This document shows positions 11,738 through 18,908 of a stretch of 44,393 nt of DNA, piece after piece (the stretch's first letter is position 1; every line of letters starts with the position of its first letter). Location of the stretch: contig DZDJ01000003.1 in assembly GCA_022736715.1 (NCBI GenBank), positions 1 through 44,393 on the forward strand, read 5' to 3'. The translations under genes were made by a program, and so were the position numbers. The notes under the pieces were generated by a model. That model worked only from the letters and a program-made list of their open reading frames with translations. It made no database searches and was not told where the DNA came from. The DNA is from Edaphobacter aggregans (GTDB taxonomy: Bacteria; Acidobacteriota; Terriglobia; Terriglobales; Acidobacteriaceae).

Positions 11738-11927
11738 AACAACTTTCCTCCAATGTCCCTTTAGGTGACTCGGCCGGAAGTGCCGGCCTGCAAACTATCT
11801 GATGAAGATAGTAGCATGAAAGAATCATAAAACATGACATTGATACACTCATATTTTAAAGACGTGAGTACTCTGAGGATAATCTATTTATTTATCATTC
11901 AGTTGTGAGTATTTTCTGCCCCTGAAT
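11738..11927 (-). promoter_or_regulatory. AT-rich hsp20 promoter region with TGAGT repeats
   Basis: This spacer is strikingly AT-rich beside its neighbours. It contains an inverted pair ACTCA (11847-11851) and TGAGT (11865-11869), and a direct repeat GTGAGTA at 11864-11870 and 11905-11911 (41-bp period). It does not match the CIRCE element or the HspR HAIR consensus. A heat-shock operator of another type is possible but is inference. Confidence 0.4.
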
Positions 11928-13250
11928 CTACCCCACCCGGCAGACCAGGCACTTCAGATAGCTGGTCTCCGGGAGGGTGAGGATGGCTGGGTGGTCGGGT
12001 GCGGCGCCGCGGATTTCCAGCAGTTGTACCCGGCGCAGGGCATCCGAGGCGGCAGCGGAGACGACTCCCGTAAAATCCGTCAGCGAAACGTGGTGCGAGC
12101 AGGAGCAGGTAACCAGCGTGCCACCGGGCCGGAGCATTTTGAGTGCGCGCAGGTTCATTTCCTTGTAGCCGCGCAGGGCCCCCTCGGCGGCCCGTTTGGT
12201 CTTGGCGAAGGCAGGTGGGTCGAGCACGATGGTGTCGAACTGCTGGCCGGCGGCCTCGTAGTCGCGCAACAGGTCAAAGGCATTGGCTTCCATCCAGTCC
12301 ACGCCCTCGCCGTTCTGCACTAACTGGCTGCGGTTGAGCAGCAGGTTCTTCTCGGCGGTCTCCAGCGCGGCGCGGGAGACGTCCACTCCGGTAACGCGCG
12401 GGCAGACGCGGGCCAGGTGCAGGGCGAAGCCGCCCTGATAAGTGCAGATGTCCAGCGCTACTCCATGCGCATGGCGGGCCGCGGCGGCGTAGTTTTCCCG
12501 CTGGTCCAGAAACGCGCCTGTTTTCTGCCCGGCGTTGGCGTCGTAATGGAAGAGCAGCCCGTTGAGCCGAAAGCTGGTGGCCAGCAGCGGGGCAGCCGCG
12601 TTGCTGGTAAACAGCGGAGCCGTTGCCGGAGCTTCCAACTGCTCCAGCTCGCGGATGCGTGGGTCCGGCCGCTCGACGATGGTATGCGGCTGCAGATACT
12701 CACGGATGGCCTCCACCACGGCAGCTCGGACATCGGCCTGCGCCGTGCCCTGGGTAAGCAGTTGCAGAATCACCAGGTCGCCGTATTTGTCGGCAATGAT
12801 GCCGGGCAGCGCATCGGCCTCGCTGAAGACCAGGCGGCAGGAGTCGGTCTCTGCCGCAGTCGCCAGCAGTTGCTGGCGGAAGGCAATGGCGGCGGCAACG
12901 CGCTCGCGGAGGGTGGCCAGAAATGCTGGCCGCGGCAGAGCCGGCTCGTTGGCCACCAGCCGCAGGGCAATCTGCGAAGCGGAGCTGTAGATTGCTGTTC
13001 CCAGGGGGATTTCGCGGTTGTCGAGCACGGTCACCAGCGCGCCAGCGGGCAGATCCTCCGCCGCTGGCGCATCCAGCGCTGGAATCAGCTTGGTGAGGTC
13101 CGAACGGTACACCCAGACGTGGCCTGCGCGGATACGGTCAGAAGCGCGGCGGCTGATGACGGCTGCGGGGCCAGCCGGGCTGGGAGCGGAGACTGCAAGA
13201 GGAATCTGCGGGATACGGTGCGGAGTCGGGGTTTTCATGCCAAATTTCAT
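11928..13250 (-). CDS. RlmI-like class I SAM-dependent rRNA methyltransferase
   Basis: The protein (about 440 residues) joins an N-terminal PUA-type RNA-binding domain (AVISRRASDRIRAGHVWVYRSDL) to a Rossmann methyltransferase. It matches the RlmI/YccW family that makes 5-methylcytosine in 23S rRNA. Catalytic-domain marks are LDICTYQGGFALHLAR (SAM motif I), LDPPAFAKTK (motif IV) and VTCSCSHHV, which carries the cysteine of motif VI. The start is uncertain: ATG codons at 13250 and 13238 and a TTG at 13286 are in frame, none with a strong ribosome-binding site. Extra residues before the PUA domain are low in complexity. It lies upstream of hsp20 on the same strand, but the AT-rich promoter between them suggests separate transcription. 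Confidence 0.85.
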   Translation of the reverse strand: MKFGMKTPTPHRIPQIPLAVSAPSPAGPAAVISRRASDRIRAGHVWVYRSDLTKLIPALDAPAAEDLPAGALVTVLDNREIPLGTAIYSSASQIALRLVANEPALPRPAFLATLRERVAAAIAFRQQLLATAAETDSCRLVFSEADALPGIIADKYGDLVILQLLTQGTAQADVRAAVVEAIREYLQPHTIVERPDPRIRELEQLEAPATAPLFTSNAAAPLLATSFRLNGLLFHYDANAGQKTGAFLDQRENYAAAARHAHGVALDICTYQGGFALHLARVCPRVTGVDVSRAALETAEKNLLLNRSQLVQNGEGVDWMEANAFDLLRDYEAAGQQFDTIVLDPPAFAKTKRAAEGALRGYKEMNLRALKMLRPGGTLVTCSCSHHVSLTDFTGVVSAAASDALRRVQLLEIRGAAPDHPAILTLPETSYLKCLVCRVG

Positions 13251-13624
13251 CTTCGCACAGGCCCGGCGCGGCCGCAGAGCCGCCAACGCAGCCTACGCTT
13301 CGTGCAACACAGCTTCCTGCACTGGCAGCTCGATGATCGCGACCGTCATGTGGGTGCATGTTGAAGGCGTTCATTTCGCCGCGGTGCGCACCATCAGCAT
13401 AGGAATTACGTCTATTCTTTTGGAGACGAGAGCGGAACCGAGGCAAAAGCAGAGTTACTGAGAGGTGTAGGCTTTTTGAAGGGAGGACCCGGCCGCCGCT
13501 CCCTGTTGGCCGCGTCGGCTCAAGGCCTGCGGTTTCGTCTTAAGCCTCTCTGTTTTGCTTTACCCTGCAACAGCATTCAGATCAACGGCTGCGGAGATGG
13601 CCTCGTATCAAGGAGAGCAACAAA
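13251..13624. other. Divergent spacer, no gene seen
   Basis: This stretch lies between the rRNA methyltransferase and the secreted LolA-like gene. I see no plausible gene or RNA. AAGGAGAG at about 13609-13616 is the ribosome-binding site of the right-hand gene. Promoters for both neighbours must be here but none can be named with confidence. Confidence 0.4.
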
Positions 13625-14536
13625 ATGAAGATGTCCATTGGCCGCAGGATGGCGCTGATCGCCTTTGCGGCGCTGATCGCATCCATGTCTGGAATCACAG
13701 CGCATGCGCAGAATTCCGCGGCTTCACAGACGGAAGACTCCGGGTTCGGACCACTGGACCCCTCCCAGCCTGTCGGCGTTACGCCGCAGCAGATCATTGA
13801 TAAATTTGCCGCCAAGGAGAGCGAGTTTAAGCGGGCCCGCGAAGATTACGGCTACCGCCAGACGGTGATCGTGGAGACCATCAACGACGACAACAAGGTG
13901 GATGGCCGCTACGAGCAGGTGACCGACATCAGCTACAACAGCCAGGGGCGGCGCGTGGAGAACGTGGTTTTTGCTCCGCAAAGCACCTTGCAGCGCATCA
14001 TGATGAGCCCGGCGGACTTCTCCGACATTGAGCATCGCCTGCCCTTTGTGCTGACCACCGAAGACCTGCACCAGTACAACGTGACCTATGTCGGCAAGCA
14101 GCACGTGGACGAGCTGAACACCTACGTTTTCGACGTGGCTCCCAAAGCGATCGAAAAGAACAAGCGCTACTTCCAGGGACGTGTGTGGGTGGACCAGCAG
14201 GACATGATGATTGTGCTGGTGAGCGGCAAGAACGTACCGGACGACCTTCGCAAAGGGCACCAGGACCTTTCGCCGCCGTTCACCACCTATCGCCAGCAGG
14301 TGGATGGTGTGTACTGGTTCCCCACCTATACCAAGGCGGAAGGCATTCTGCACTTTGCCGGTGGAAATGGGTATATGTCCCAGGACGTACACATCCGGCA
14401 GATTGTAAAATACACCAACTACAAGCGCTTCCGGTCGTCGATCAAGATTATTTACGACGGGCAGGACATTACCAACAACAAGCAACCCGCCGGAAAAGCA
14501 CCCGCAACGCCGGCCCAGCAGCCACCGGCAAAGTAA
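13625..14536 (+). CDS. Secreted LolA/RseB-like protein, function unknown
   Basis: The 303-residue protein has a clear Sec signal peptide (about 1-28, cleavage after ITAHA), so it is periplasmic or beyond. The body contains the segment RVWVDQQDMMIVLVSGK, which resembles a repeated strand of the LolA/LolB/MucB-RseB lipoprotein-binding fold (VWVDxxxxxIV). The end is a Pro/Ala/Gln/Lys-rich tail (KAPATPAQQPPAK). Proteins of this kind are common in acidobacteria and lack an assigned role. Lipid or lipoprotein binding is inference from the fold hint. AAGGAGAG precedes the ATG at 13625; a second in-frame ATG is two codons later. The gene is monocistronic, ending at a strong hairpin terminator 23 bp after its stop. 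Confidence 0.7.
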   Translation: MKMSIGRRMALIAFAALIASMSGITAHAQNSAASQTEDSGFGPLDPSQPVGVTPQQIIDKFAAKESEFKRAREDYGYRQTVIVETINDDNKVDGRYEQVTDISYNSQGRRVENVVFAPQSTLQRIMMSPADFSDIEHRLPFVLTTEDLHQYNVTYVGKQHVDELNTYVFDVAPKAIEKNKRYFQGRVWVDQQDMMIVLVSGKNVPDDLRKGHQDLSPPFTTYRQQVDGVYWFPTYTKAEGILHFAGGNGYMSQDVHIRQIVKYTNYKRFRSSIKIIYDGQDITNNKQPAGKAPATPAQQPPAK

Positions 14537-14559
14537 CCGCGTCCCGCACCGTATCGTGC

Positions 14560-14594
14560 AAGGAAAAAGCCACCGCGAAGGTGGCTTTTTCCTT
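14560..14594 (+). terminator. Strong bidirectional-looking terminator
   Basis: A perfect 15-bp stem (14560-14574 with 14580-14594) around a GCGAA loop, with the A and T runs built into the stem. It terminates the LolA-like gene. Confidence 0.9.
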
Positions 14595-14711
14595 GTGACG
14601 AAGGATATATCAGAACGAAAGCGGCAGAATTCCCAGAAACGAGTCAATACCCCCGGCAAAGCCGGGGGTTATTGATGATGTGAGCCGCTCAAAGCGGCTT
14701 GAGCGGGGAGC
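14595..14711. repeat. Two consecutive hairpins, one with alternative pairing
   Basis: The first hairpin pairs 14645-14657 with 14661-14674: a CCCCGGC/GCCGGGG core with an AAA loop, extended by CAATA/TATTG with one bulge. The second region can fold in two exclusive ways: AGCCGCT (14683-14689) with AGCGGCT (14693-14699), or GCTCAA (14687-14692) with TTGAGC (14699-14704). No gene is associated. It sits between the terminator at 14560 and the miniature transposon at 14712 and may be a remnant of another palindromic repeat. Confidence 0.5.
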
Positions 14712-14828
14712 TAGAGCGGTTCTCCAGTTTTCGTGGAGTTTCCAGGGACATGCAGGATGGCTTTTTCTTGAGAAAAAAGCCATTTCAGTGCATCACGTTC
14801 CCTCTGCACCAACTGGAAAACCGCTATA
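14712..14828 (+). mobile_element. 113-bp miniature inverted-repeat element, copy 1, with TA duplications
   Basis: The element proper is 14714-14826, flanked on both sides by TA (14712-14713 and 14827-14828). Its ends are 16-bp inverted repeats, AGCGGTT-type at the left and AACCGCTA at the right. The internal base differences leave only a couple of mismatches. The centre is a hairpin, ATGGCTTTTT...AAAAAGCCAT, at about 14756-14783. It encodes nothing. A second copy at 36342-36458 is inverted and differs at five of 113 positions. TA target duplication and short size fit a non-autonomous relative of IS630/Tc1-mariner elements. No transposase for it is in the window. Confidence 0.85.
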
Positions 14829-14843
14829 AGCCACGGTCCCCGA

Positions 14844-14880
14844 AAGAACAAAGGCAGCCTGCGTGGCTGCCTTTGTTCTT
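14844..14880 (-). terminator. Terminator of the fabD operon
   Basis: A perfect 16-bp stem pairs 14844-14859 with 14865-14880 around a five-base loop, 14 bp beyond the fabD stop. GGCAGCC/GGCTGCC forms the core and AAGAACAAA/TTTGTTCTT the base. It works equally well on either strand, so it may also block read-through from the left. Confidence 0.88.
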
Positions 14881-14894
14881 CGCTTTCATAAAAT

Positions 14895-15863
14895 CTACTC
14901 TGCTGACGGCGTGGACTGCAAAGCAGCCAGTGTCTTCTCCAGGCTGGCTGCATCCTCCACATTCAGGCAACTCTGCGCGCGGTCAATCTGGCGCATCAGT
15001 CCGCAGAGCACCTTGCCCGGACCGACCTCGATAAAGCGCGTCACGCCCTGCGCCATCAGCAACTGCATGCACTCCACCCAGCGCACTGCGCCCGTCACCT
15101 GGCGGATGAGCGCGTCGCGCGCGGCATCGCCCGTGGCCACAAAGGCCGCGTCCACGTTGGCCGCCACCGACACCTGCGGCGCCTGGAAGGCCAACTGTTG
15201 CAGGTCCGCAGCCAGCCGGTCCTGCGCAGGCTGCATCAGCGCGCAATGGAACGGAGCACTGACGGGCAGCATCACCGTGCGCCTGGCTCCGGCTTCTTTG
15301 CAAAGAGCGGCAGCGCGCTCCACGGCCGCAACTGCGCCGGAGATCACCGTCTGGTCGGGCGAGTTCAGGTTTGCCGCAGAGACCACGCCGCCGGTTTCCG
15401 CAGCCGCCGTCTGGCAGAGCCCGGCAATCTTTTCCGCAGGCAGCGCCAGAATGGCAGCCATTGCACCCTGCCCGGCCGGGACAGCCTGCTGCATGTAGCG
15501 CCCGCGGTCGCGCACCGTGCGCACCGCATCAGCAAAGGAGAGTGTGCCCGCCGCCACATGCGCAGAGTACTCGCCCAGCGAGTGGCCGGCAGTAAACGCC
15601 GCATGGATACCCTGCTCCGCCAGCGCGCGCTGCGCAGCGACGGAAACCGTCAAAATCGCGGGCTGCGTGTGCTCCGTCATCTTCAACTGCTCTTCCGGCC
15701 CGGCAAAGCATAGCCCGGAAAGGCGGAAGCCCAGCGCCGCATCGGCCTCTTCAAATACCGCGCGGGCTACAGGAAACTGCTCGTAAAGGTCGCGTCCCAT
15801 GCCAACGCTCTGCGAGCCCTGGCCGGGAAAAAGAAAAGCTGTTTTGGGTGAATTGGCTGTCAT
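14895..15863 (-). CDS. fabD: Malonyl-CoA:ACP transacylase
   Basis: The 322-residue cytosolic enzyme loads malonyl groups from CoA onto acyl carrier protein for type II fatty-acid synthesis. The GQGSQSVGMG oxyanion region is at 14-23. The nucleophile is S95 in GHSLGEYSAH, and the catalytic histidine is H206 in SAPFHCALM. The C-terminal EVGPGKVLCGLMRQI segment is usual. It is the last gene of the run yceD-rpmF-plsX-fabD, a classical bacterial grouping of lipid synthesis with ribosomal protein L32. It starts 70 bp after plsX and ends at a strong hairpin. Neither acpP nor fabF/fabH follows, unlike the E. coli cluster. Confidence 0.97.
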   Translation of the reverse strand: MTANSPKTAFLFPGQGSQSVGMGRDLYEQFPVARAVFEEADAALGFRLSGLCFAGPEEQLKMTEHTQPAILTVSVAAQRALAEQGIHAAFTAGHSLGEYSAHVAAGTLSFADAVRTVRDRGRYMQQAVPAGQGAMAAILALPAEKIAGLCQTAAAETGGVVSAANLNSPDQTVISGAVAAVERAAALCKEAGARRTVMLPVSAPFHCALMQPAQDRLAADLQQLAFQAPQVSVAANVDAAFVATGDAARDALIRQVTGAVRWVECMQLLMAQGVTRFIEVGPGKVLCGLMRQIDRAQSCLNVEDAASLEKTLAALQSTPSAE

Positions 15864-15933
15864 GGTCAGGAACTATTCAAACGAAGATGCGCGGGCAACG
15901 CAAGTGCGCGCTGCCCTGCCATTCAAATTGCGC

Positions 15934-17019
15934 TCAGCTCACCGGGGCGCTGGAAGTGTCGGGAACTGCGCCGCTTACCGACTGCAACTCCGTCGGCCGC
16001 TGCGCCAGTTCCTGCTCAATGCGGGCGTTCACTTCGCCCTGGGCAAACTCCGCCGCCACGCGCACGCCGTTCATAATGGCGCGATCATTGGACGAGCCGT
16101 GCCCCACAATGCAGACTCCGCGCACGCCCAGCAGCGGCGCGCCGCCATACTCCGACGGATCCAGCCGCTTCTTGAATTCGTCCAGCGCCTTGCGCGAAAG
16201 CATTGCACCCACCTGCGTCGTCACCGTCGACTTGAGTGCTTTGCGCAGCGTGGCGCCCACCAGCTTGCTGAGTCCTTCCGAAGTCTTGAGCGCCACATTG
16301 CCCACAAAGCCGTCGCACACAATCACGTCCGCATGGCCGTTGTAGATGTCGCGGCCCTCCACGTTGCCGATGAAGTTCAGCGGCAACTGGCGCAGCAGCG
16401 GAAAGGTTTCGTGCGTCAGCTCATTGCCCTTGGTCTCTTCTTCGCCAATGGAAAGCAGGCCCACGCGCGGATTGTCGATCTTCAGCACGCTGCGCGCATA
16501 CATCCCGCCCATCACCGCAAACTGTTCCAGGTTGTGCGCTTTGCAATCCACGTTGGCGCCCACGTCCAGCAGAACGCAGGGCGAGCCGGAAATGGTCGGC
16601 AGCACCGCCGCCAGCGCCGGCCGGTCCACCCCAGGCAACGCGCCCAGCACCATCTTGGCCGTGGCCATGGCTGCGCCGGTGTTGCCTGCGGTAATGAAGC
16701 CGGCAACTTTCTTCTCGCGGACGAGCTTCAGCCCCACGCGCATGGAGGAGTCGCGCTTGGTGCGGACAGACGTGGCCGCCTTGTCGTCCATGCTGATCCA
16801 CTCGCTGGCATGCACCACCTCAATCGGCAGCTTTTGCCCACGCAGATGCTGTTGCAGCAACGGGCGGATCGTCTGCTCCGGGCCCACCAGATGCACACGC
16901 ACCGGCAGATGCCGGCACGCAAGAATGGCACCGCGAACCTCAGGTTCGGGTGCCTTGTCTGATCCCATTGCGTCCAGCGCGATGTCGATGAGCGGGACTG
17001 AATTCGATTCTGGGTACAT
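15934..17019 (-). CDS. plsX: Phosphate acyltransferase PlsX
   Basis: The 361-residue peripheral membrane enzyme converts acyl-ACP to acyl-phosphate, the donor used by PlsY to begin phosphatidic acid synthesis. Family marks are [19 protein letters not shown] near the N-terminus, [31 protein letters not shown], and [16 protein letters not shown]. The C-terminal 20-25 residues after the family core ([20 protein letters not shown]) are low in complexity. The ATG at 17019 starts a few residues ahead of the core. It lies 15 bp downstream of rpmF, so translation of the two is probably coupled in one transcript. Confidence 0.97.
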   Translation of the reverse strand: MYPESNSVPLIDIALDAMGSDKAPEPEVRGAILACRHLPVRVHLVGPEQTIRPLLQQHLRGQKLPIEVVHASEWISMDDKAATSVRTKRDSSMRVGLKLVREKKVAGFITAGNTGAAMATAKMVLGALPGVDRPALAAVLPTISGSPCVLLDVGANVDCKAHNLEQFAVMGGMYARSVLKIDNPRVGLLSIGEEETKGNELTHETFPLLRQLPLNFIGNVEGRDIYNGHADVIVCDGFVGNVALKTSEGLSKLVGATLRKALKSTVTTQVGAMLSRKALDEFKKRLDPSEYGGAPLLGVRGVCIVGHGSSNDRAIMNGVRVAAEFAQGEVNARIEQELAQRPTELQSVSGAVPDTSSAPVS

Positions 17020-17034
17020 GGTTCCTGGTCGGAA

Positions 17035-17220
17035 CTAGTTGGTTTCCTTAACAACCAGCACGTCACGGCCCTTGTAGGTGCCACACTTCGGGCAGGCGTG
17101 ATGCGGCAGCTTGCGCTCATGGCAACTGGGGCATTCAGAGACGCCAGTTGCGGTCAGAAAATCATGCGAGCGGCGCTTGGCGGTACGCTGCTTGGAGTGA
17201 CGCCGTTTCGGATTAGGCAT
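17035..17220 (-). CDS. rpmF: 50S ribosomal protein L32
   Basis: The 61-residue zinc-ribbon ribosomal protein begins MPNPKRRHSKQRTAKRR, the standard L32 start. It has the pairs CPSC and CPKC, which would hold one zinc. I chose the ATG at 17220 rather than an upstream one at 17265, because GAGGAAA sits just ahead of it and the family begins there. The presence of all four cysteines marks it as the zinc-binding form. It lies between yceD and plsX, the conserved context. Confidence 0.97.
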   Translation of the reverse strand: MPNPKRRHSKQRTAKRRSHDFLTATGVSECPSCHERKLPHHACPKCGTYKGRDVLVVKETN

Positions 17221-17310
17221 TGCGGTTTCCTCGTGTGCAGGCTCCGGCACATTCGCTTCAGTCATCTGAACGGGCCGTGGCAGGCCGTGGGCGGAGCAGG
17301 CAAATTCTTT

Positions 17311-17862
17311 CTAAGTTTTAATCCGGCTGCGCAGCTCAGAGAGCGCATTCCAGCGAGAATCGGCTATGGCCGTTTCGCAGTTGCAGGTCTCCAGGTTCAG
17401 ATTCTGGCCACAGCGCGGGCAAAGTCCTTTGCAGTCTGGCTTGCAGAGCGTACGCGCTGGCAAGGACAAGAGCACCTGCTCCCGCAGCACATCCTCAAGC
17501 AACAAACCACTCTCCTGATAATACCCGATTTCGGTCTCCGCTGGCGAGATGGCCTGCTCCCCGGCATCTCCATCGACACCAATCGGCCGGAAAATCAGGT
17601 CAAATTCCCCGGTCAGGCTGTGCTCCACCGGTTCCACGCAACGCGCGCAGGGCACCTCAAAACGCCCTGAATAGCTGGCCCGCAGGCGAATGTCGTGCAC
17701 CAGATCACGCGGGCCACGATGCTCCGTCACCAGATCGGCGCGCCCCGTTACCGGCAGCGGCTCCAACTGGCGAGTTCCCGGACCGTAGTCCATCGCCTCC
17801 GCCGCTACGGCAAGGTCGAACTCCAGCGGTTCGCGTTCCAGATCCATCGGGGTAATCAGCAT
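17311..17862 (-). CDS. YceD/DUF177 family protein
   Basis: The 183-residue protein belongs to the DUF177 (YceD) family, found next to rpmF across bacteria and linked in E. coli and plants to 23S rRNA accumulation. Conserved marks are the CARC pair and the terminal CKGLCPRCGQNLN zinc-like motif. The start is placed at ATG 17862 because GGAGG lies at proper spacing upstream. An upstream in-frame ATG at 17970 would add 36 low-complexity residues and overlap thiE. An acidic segment (FRPIGVDGDAGEQAISPAETE) precedes the C-terminal motif. Likely first or second gene of the operon that ends with fabD. Confidence 0.88.
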   Translation of the reverse strand: MLITPMDLEREPLEFDLAVAAEAMDYGPGTRQLEPLPVTGRADLVTEHRGPRDLVHDIRLRASYSGRFEVPCARCVEPVEHSLTGEFDLIFRPIGVDGDAGEQAISPAETEIGYYQESGLLLEDVLREQVLLSLPARTLCKPDCKGLCPRCGQNLNLETCNCETAIADSRWNALSELRSRIKT

Positions 17863-17980
17863 GGCAGGGCCTCCGGCGAGATGAGATGGCGGAGAGCAAG
17901 GACTCCAGTTTTGAGAGTAAGGACTGCCGGCCGGGGCGTCAAATTGTCCCGTCGAGGAATGCTTTTTCACCGCCCCGAAA

Positions 17981-18604
17981 TCATAGAAAGAGCCGGATTC
18001 CGGCCACGCCAGCCGCCCCGGCCTGCTGACAGGCTGCTGTATTTTCCTGTGTCACGCCGCCCAGCGCCAGCACCGGCATTGTCCCGGCCTGCTGACAGGC
18101 CTGCCGTAGCAGCTCCAATCCGGTTCCAGGCTGCACCAGCTCACCCAGCACGCGCTTCTCAAAGACCGGGCCAAACAAGGCAAAACTGGCTCCGGCGGCG
18201 CTGGCCCGTTCGATCTCTGCCAGCGTATGGCAGGAGACCCCCACCATTGGCCCCGGTCGGCCAGCCGCAGCAAACAACTGCCGAACCTGCGCCGGGGTCA
18301 GCTCGCCAGGAGCCGAGGTCAGATGCACGCCATCCGCCTCCACGGCCAGCGCCACATCGGCCCGGCCATTCAGCAGCACCCGTGTGGCTGCACCCGCCTG
18401 ACACCCGTGGCTGGCCTGGCGCACAGCGCTAACCACTTCCGCTGCAAGCACTTCCAGATCGTGCGCGGGCAGGTCTTTTTCCCGCAACTGCACAAACTCC
18501 AGCCCCTCCGCGGCCCAGCGCGCGGCCTGGCGCACTACGGCCCAACGCTGCTGCCGCTCATCTCCGGAGAAAATTTTCCGATCTGTAATAGCACAACGCA
18601 CCAT
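17981..18604 (-). CDS. Thiamine-phosphate synthase / TenI-family protein
   Basis: The 207-residue TIM-barrel protein matches the ThiE/TenI superfamily. ThiE joins hydroxymethylpyrimidine diphosphate and thiazole phosphate to make thiamine phosphate; TenI is a thiazole tautomerase with the same fold. Seen are VQLREKD (pyrophosphate-binding strand in ThiE), VLLNGRADVALAVEADGVHL, GVSCHTLAE, FALFGPVFEKR, and the phosphate-binding end ALGGVTQENT...GAAGVAGIRLF. The pattern fits ThiE activity, but the segment corresponding to the G-x-x-T-x-T loop is FGPVFEKRV, so a TenI-like role is also possible. No other thiamine gene or TPP riboswitch is adjacent. It lies upstream of yceD on the same strand. Confidence 0.82.
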   Translation of the reverse strand: MVRCAITDRKIFSGDERQQRWAVVRQAARWAAEGLEFVQLREKDLPAHDLEVLAAEVVSAVRQASHGCQAGAATRVLLNGRADVALAVEADGVHLTSAPGELTPAQVRQLFAAAGRPGPMVGVSCHTLAEIERASAAGASFALFGPVFEKRVLGELVQPGTGLELLRQACQQAGTMPVLALGGVTQENTAACQQAGAAGVAGIRLFL

Positions 18605-18908
18605 AACAGGAGTCTAAAACGTGAAGAGTAAAACAGGTTTACCACAGCGCCAACAGATGCAAAGCCCCGCAGCCATCCAGTTTCAGCCCAGTTTCAGCTT
18701 CGCTACAGAGAAAAACCGCGTTCTGCCCCCGGATTGGCGCAGGATGTTGCCGGATGTAACACTCCGCTCAGGCATTGGCTGCGCGCATATGGTAGTTTCT
18801 AGGCAAAGAGATGTTTAAGCGGCCCGCGGCAACACCCGCAGGGCGCATGACCATGACCGCAGCATTGGACACCACTATAACATTGAAAACAAGGTTTTTA
18901 GGACAGGC
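18605..18908. other. Divergent spacer upstream of sthA with a possible 21-codon leader frame
   Basis: This 304-bp spacer separates thiE from sthA. An 11-bp tandem repeat CCAGTTTCAGC lies at 18677-18687 and 18688-18698. A short frame opens at ATG 18847 and ends with TGA 18910-18912, overlapping the sthA ATG in an ATGA arrangement. It would encode 21 residues starting MTMTAALDTT. The overlap could couple translation, but there is no independent evidence that it is expressed. AGGACAGG before 18909 is the sthA ribosome-binding site. Confidence 0.35.

Noticed and set aside
11738-11927. CIRCE or HspR (HAIR) element before hsp20
   Set aside because: Neither consensus is present; only TGAGT-type repeats were found.
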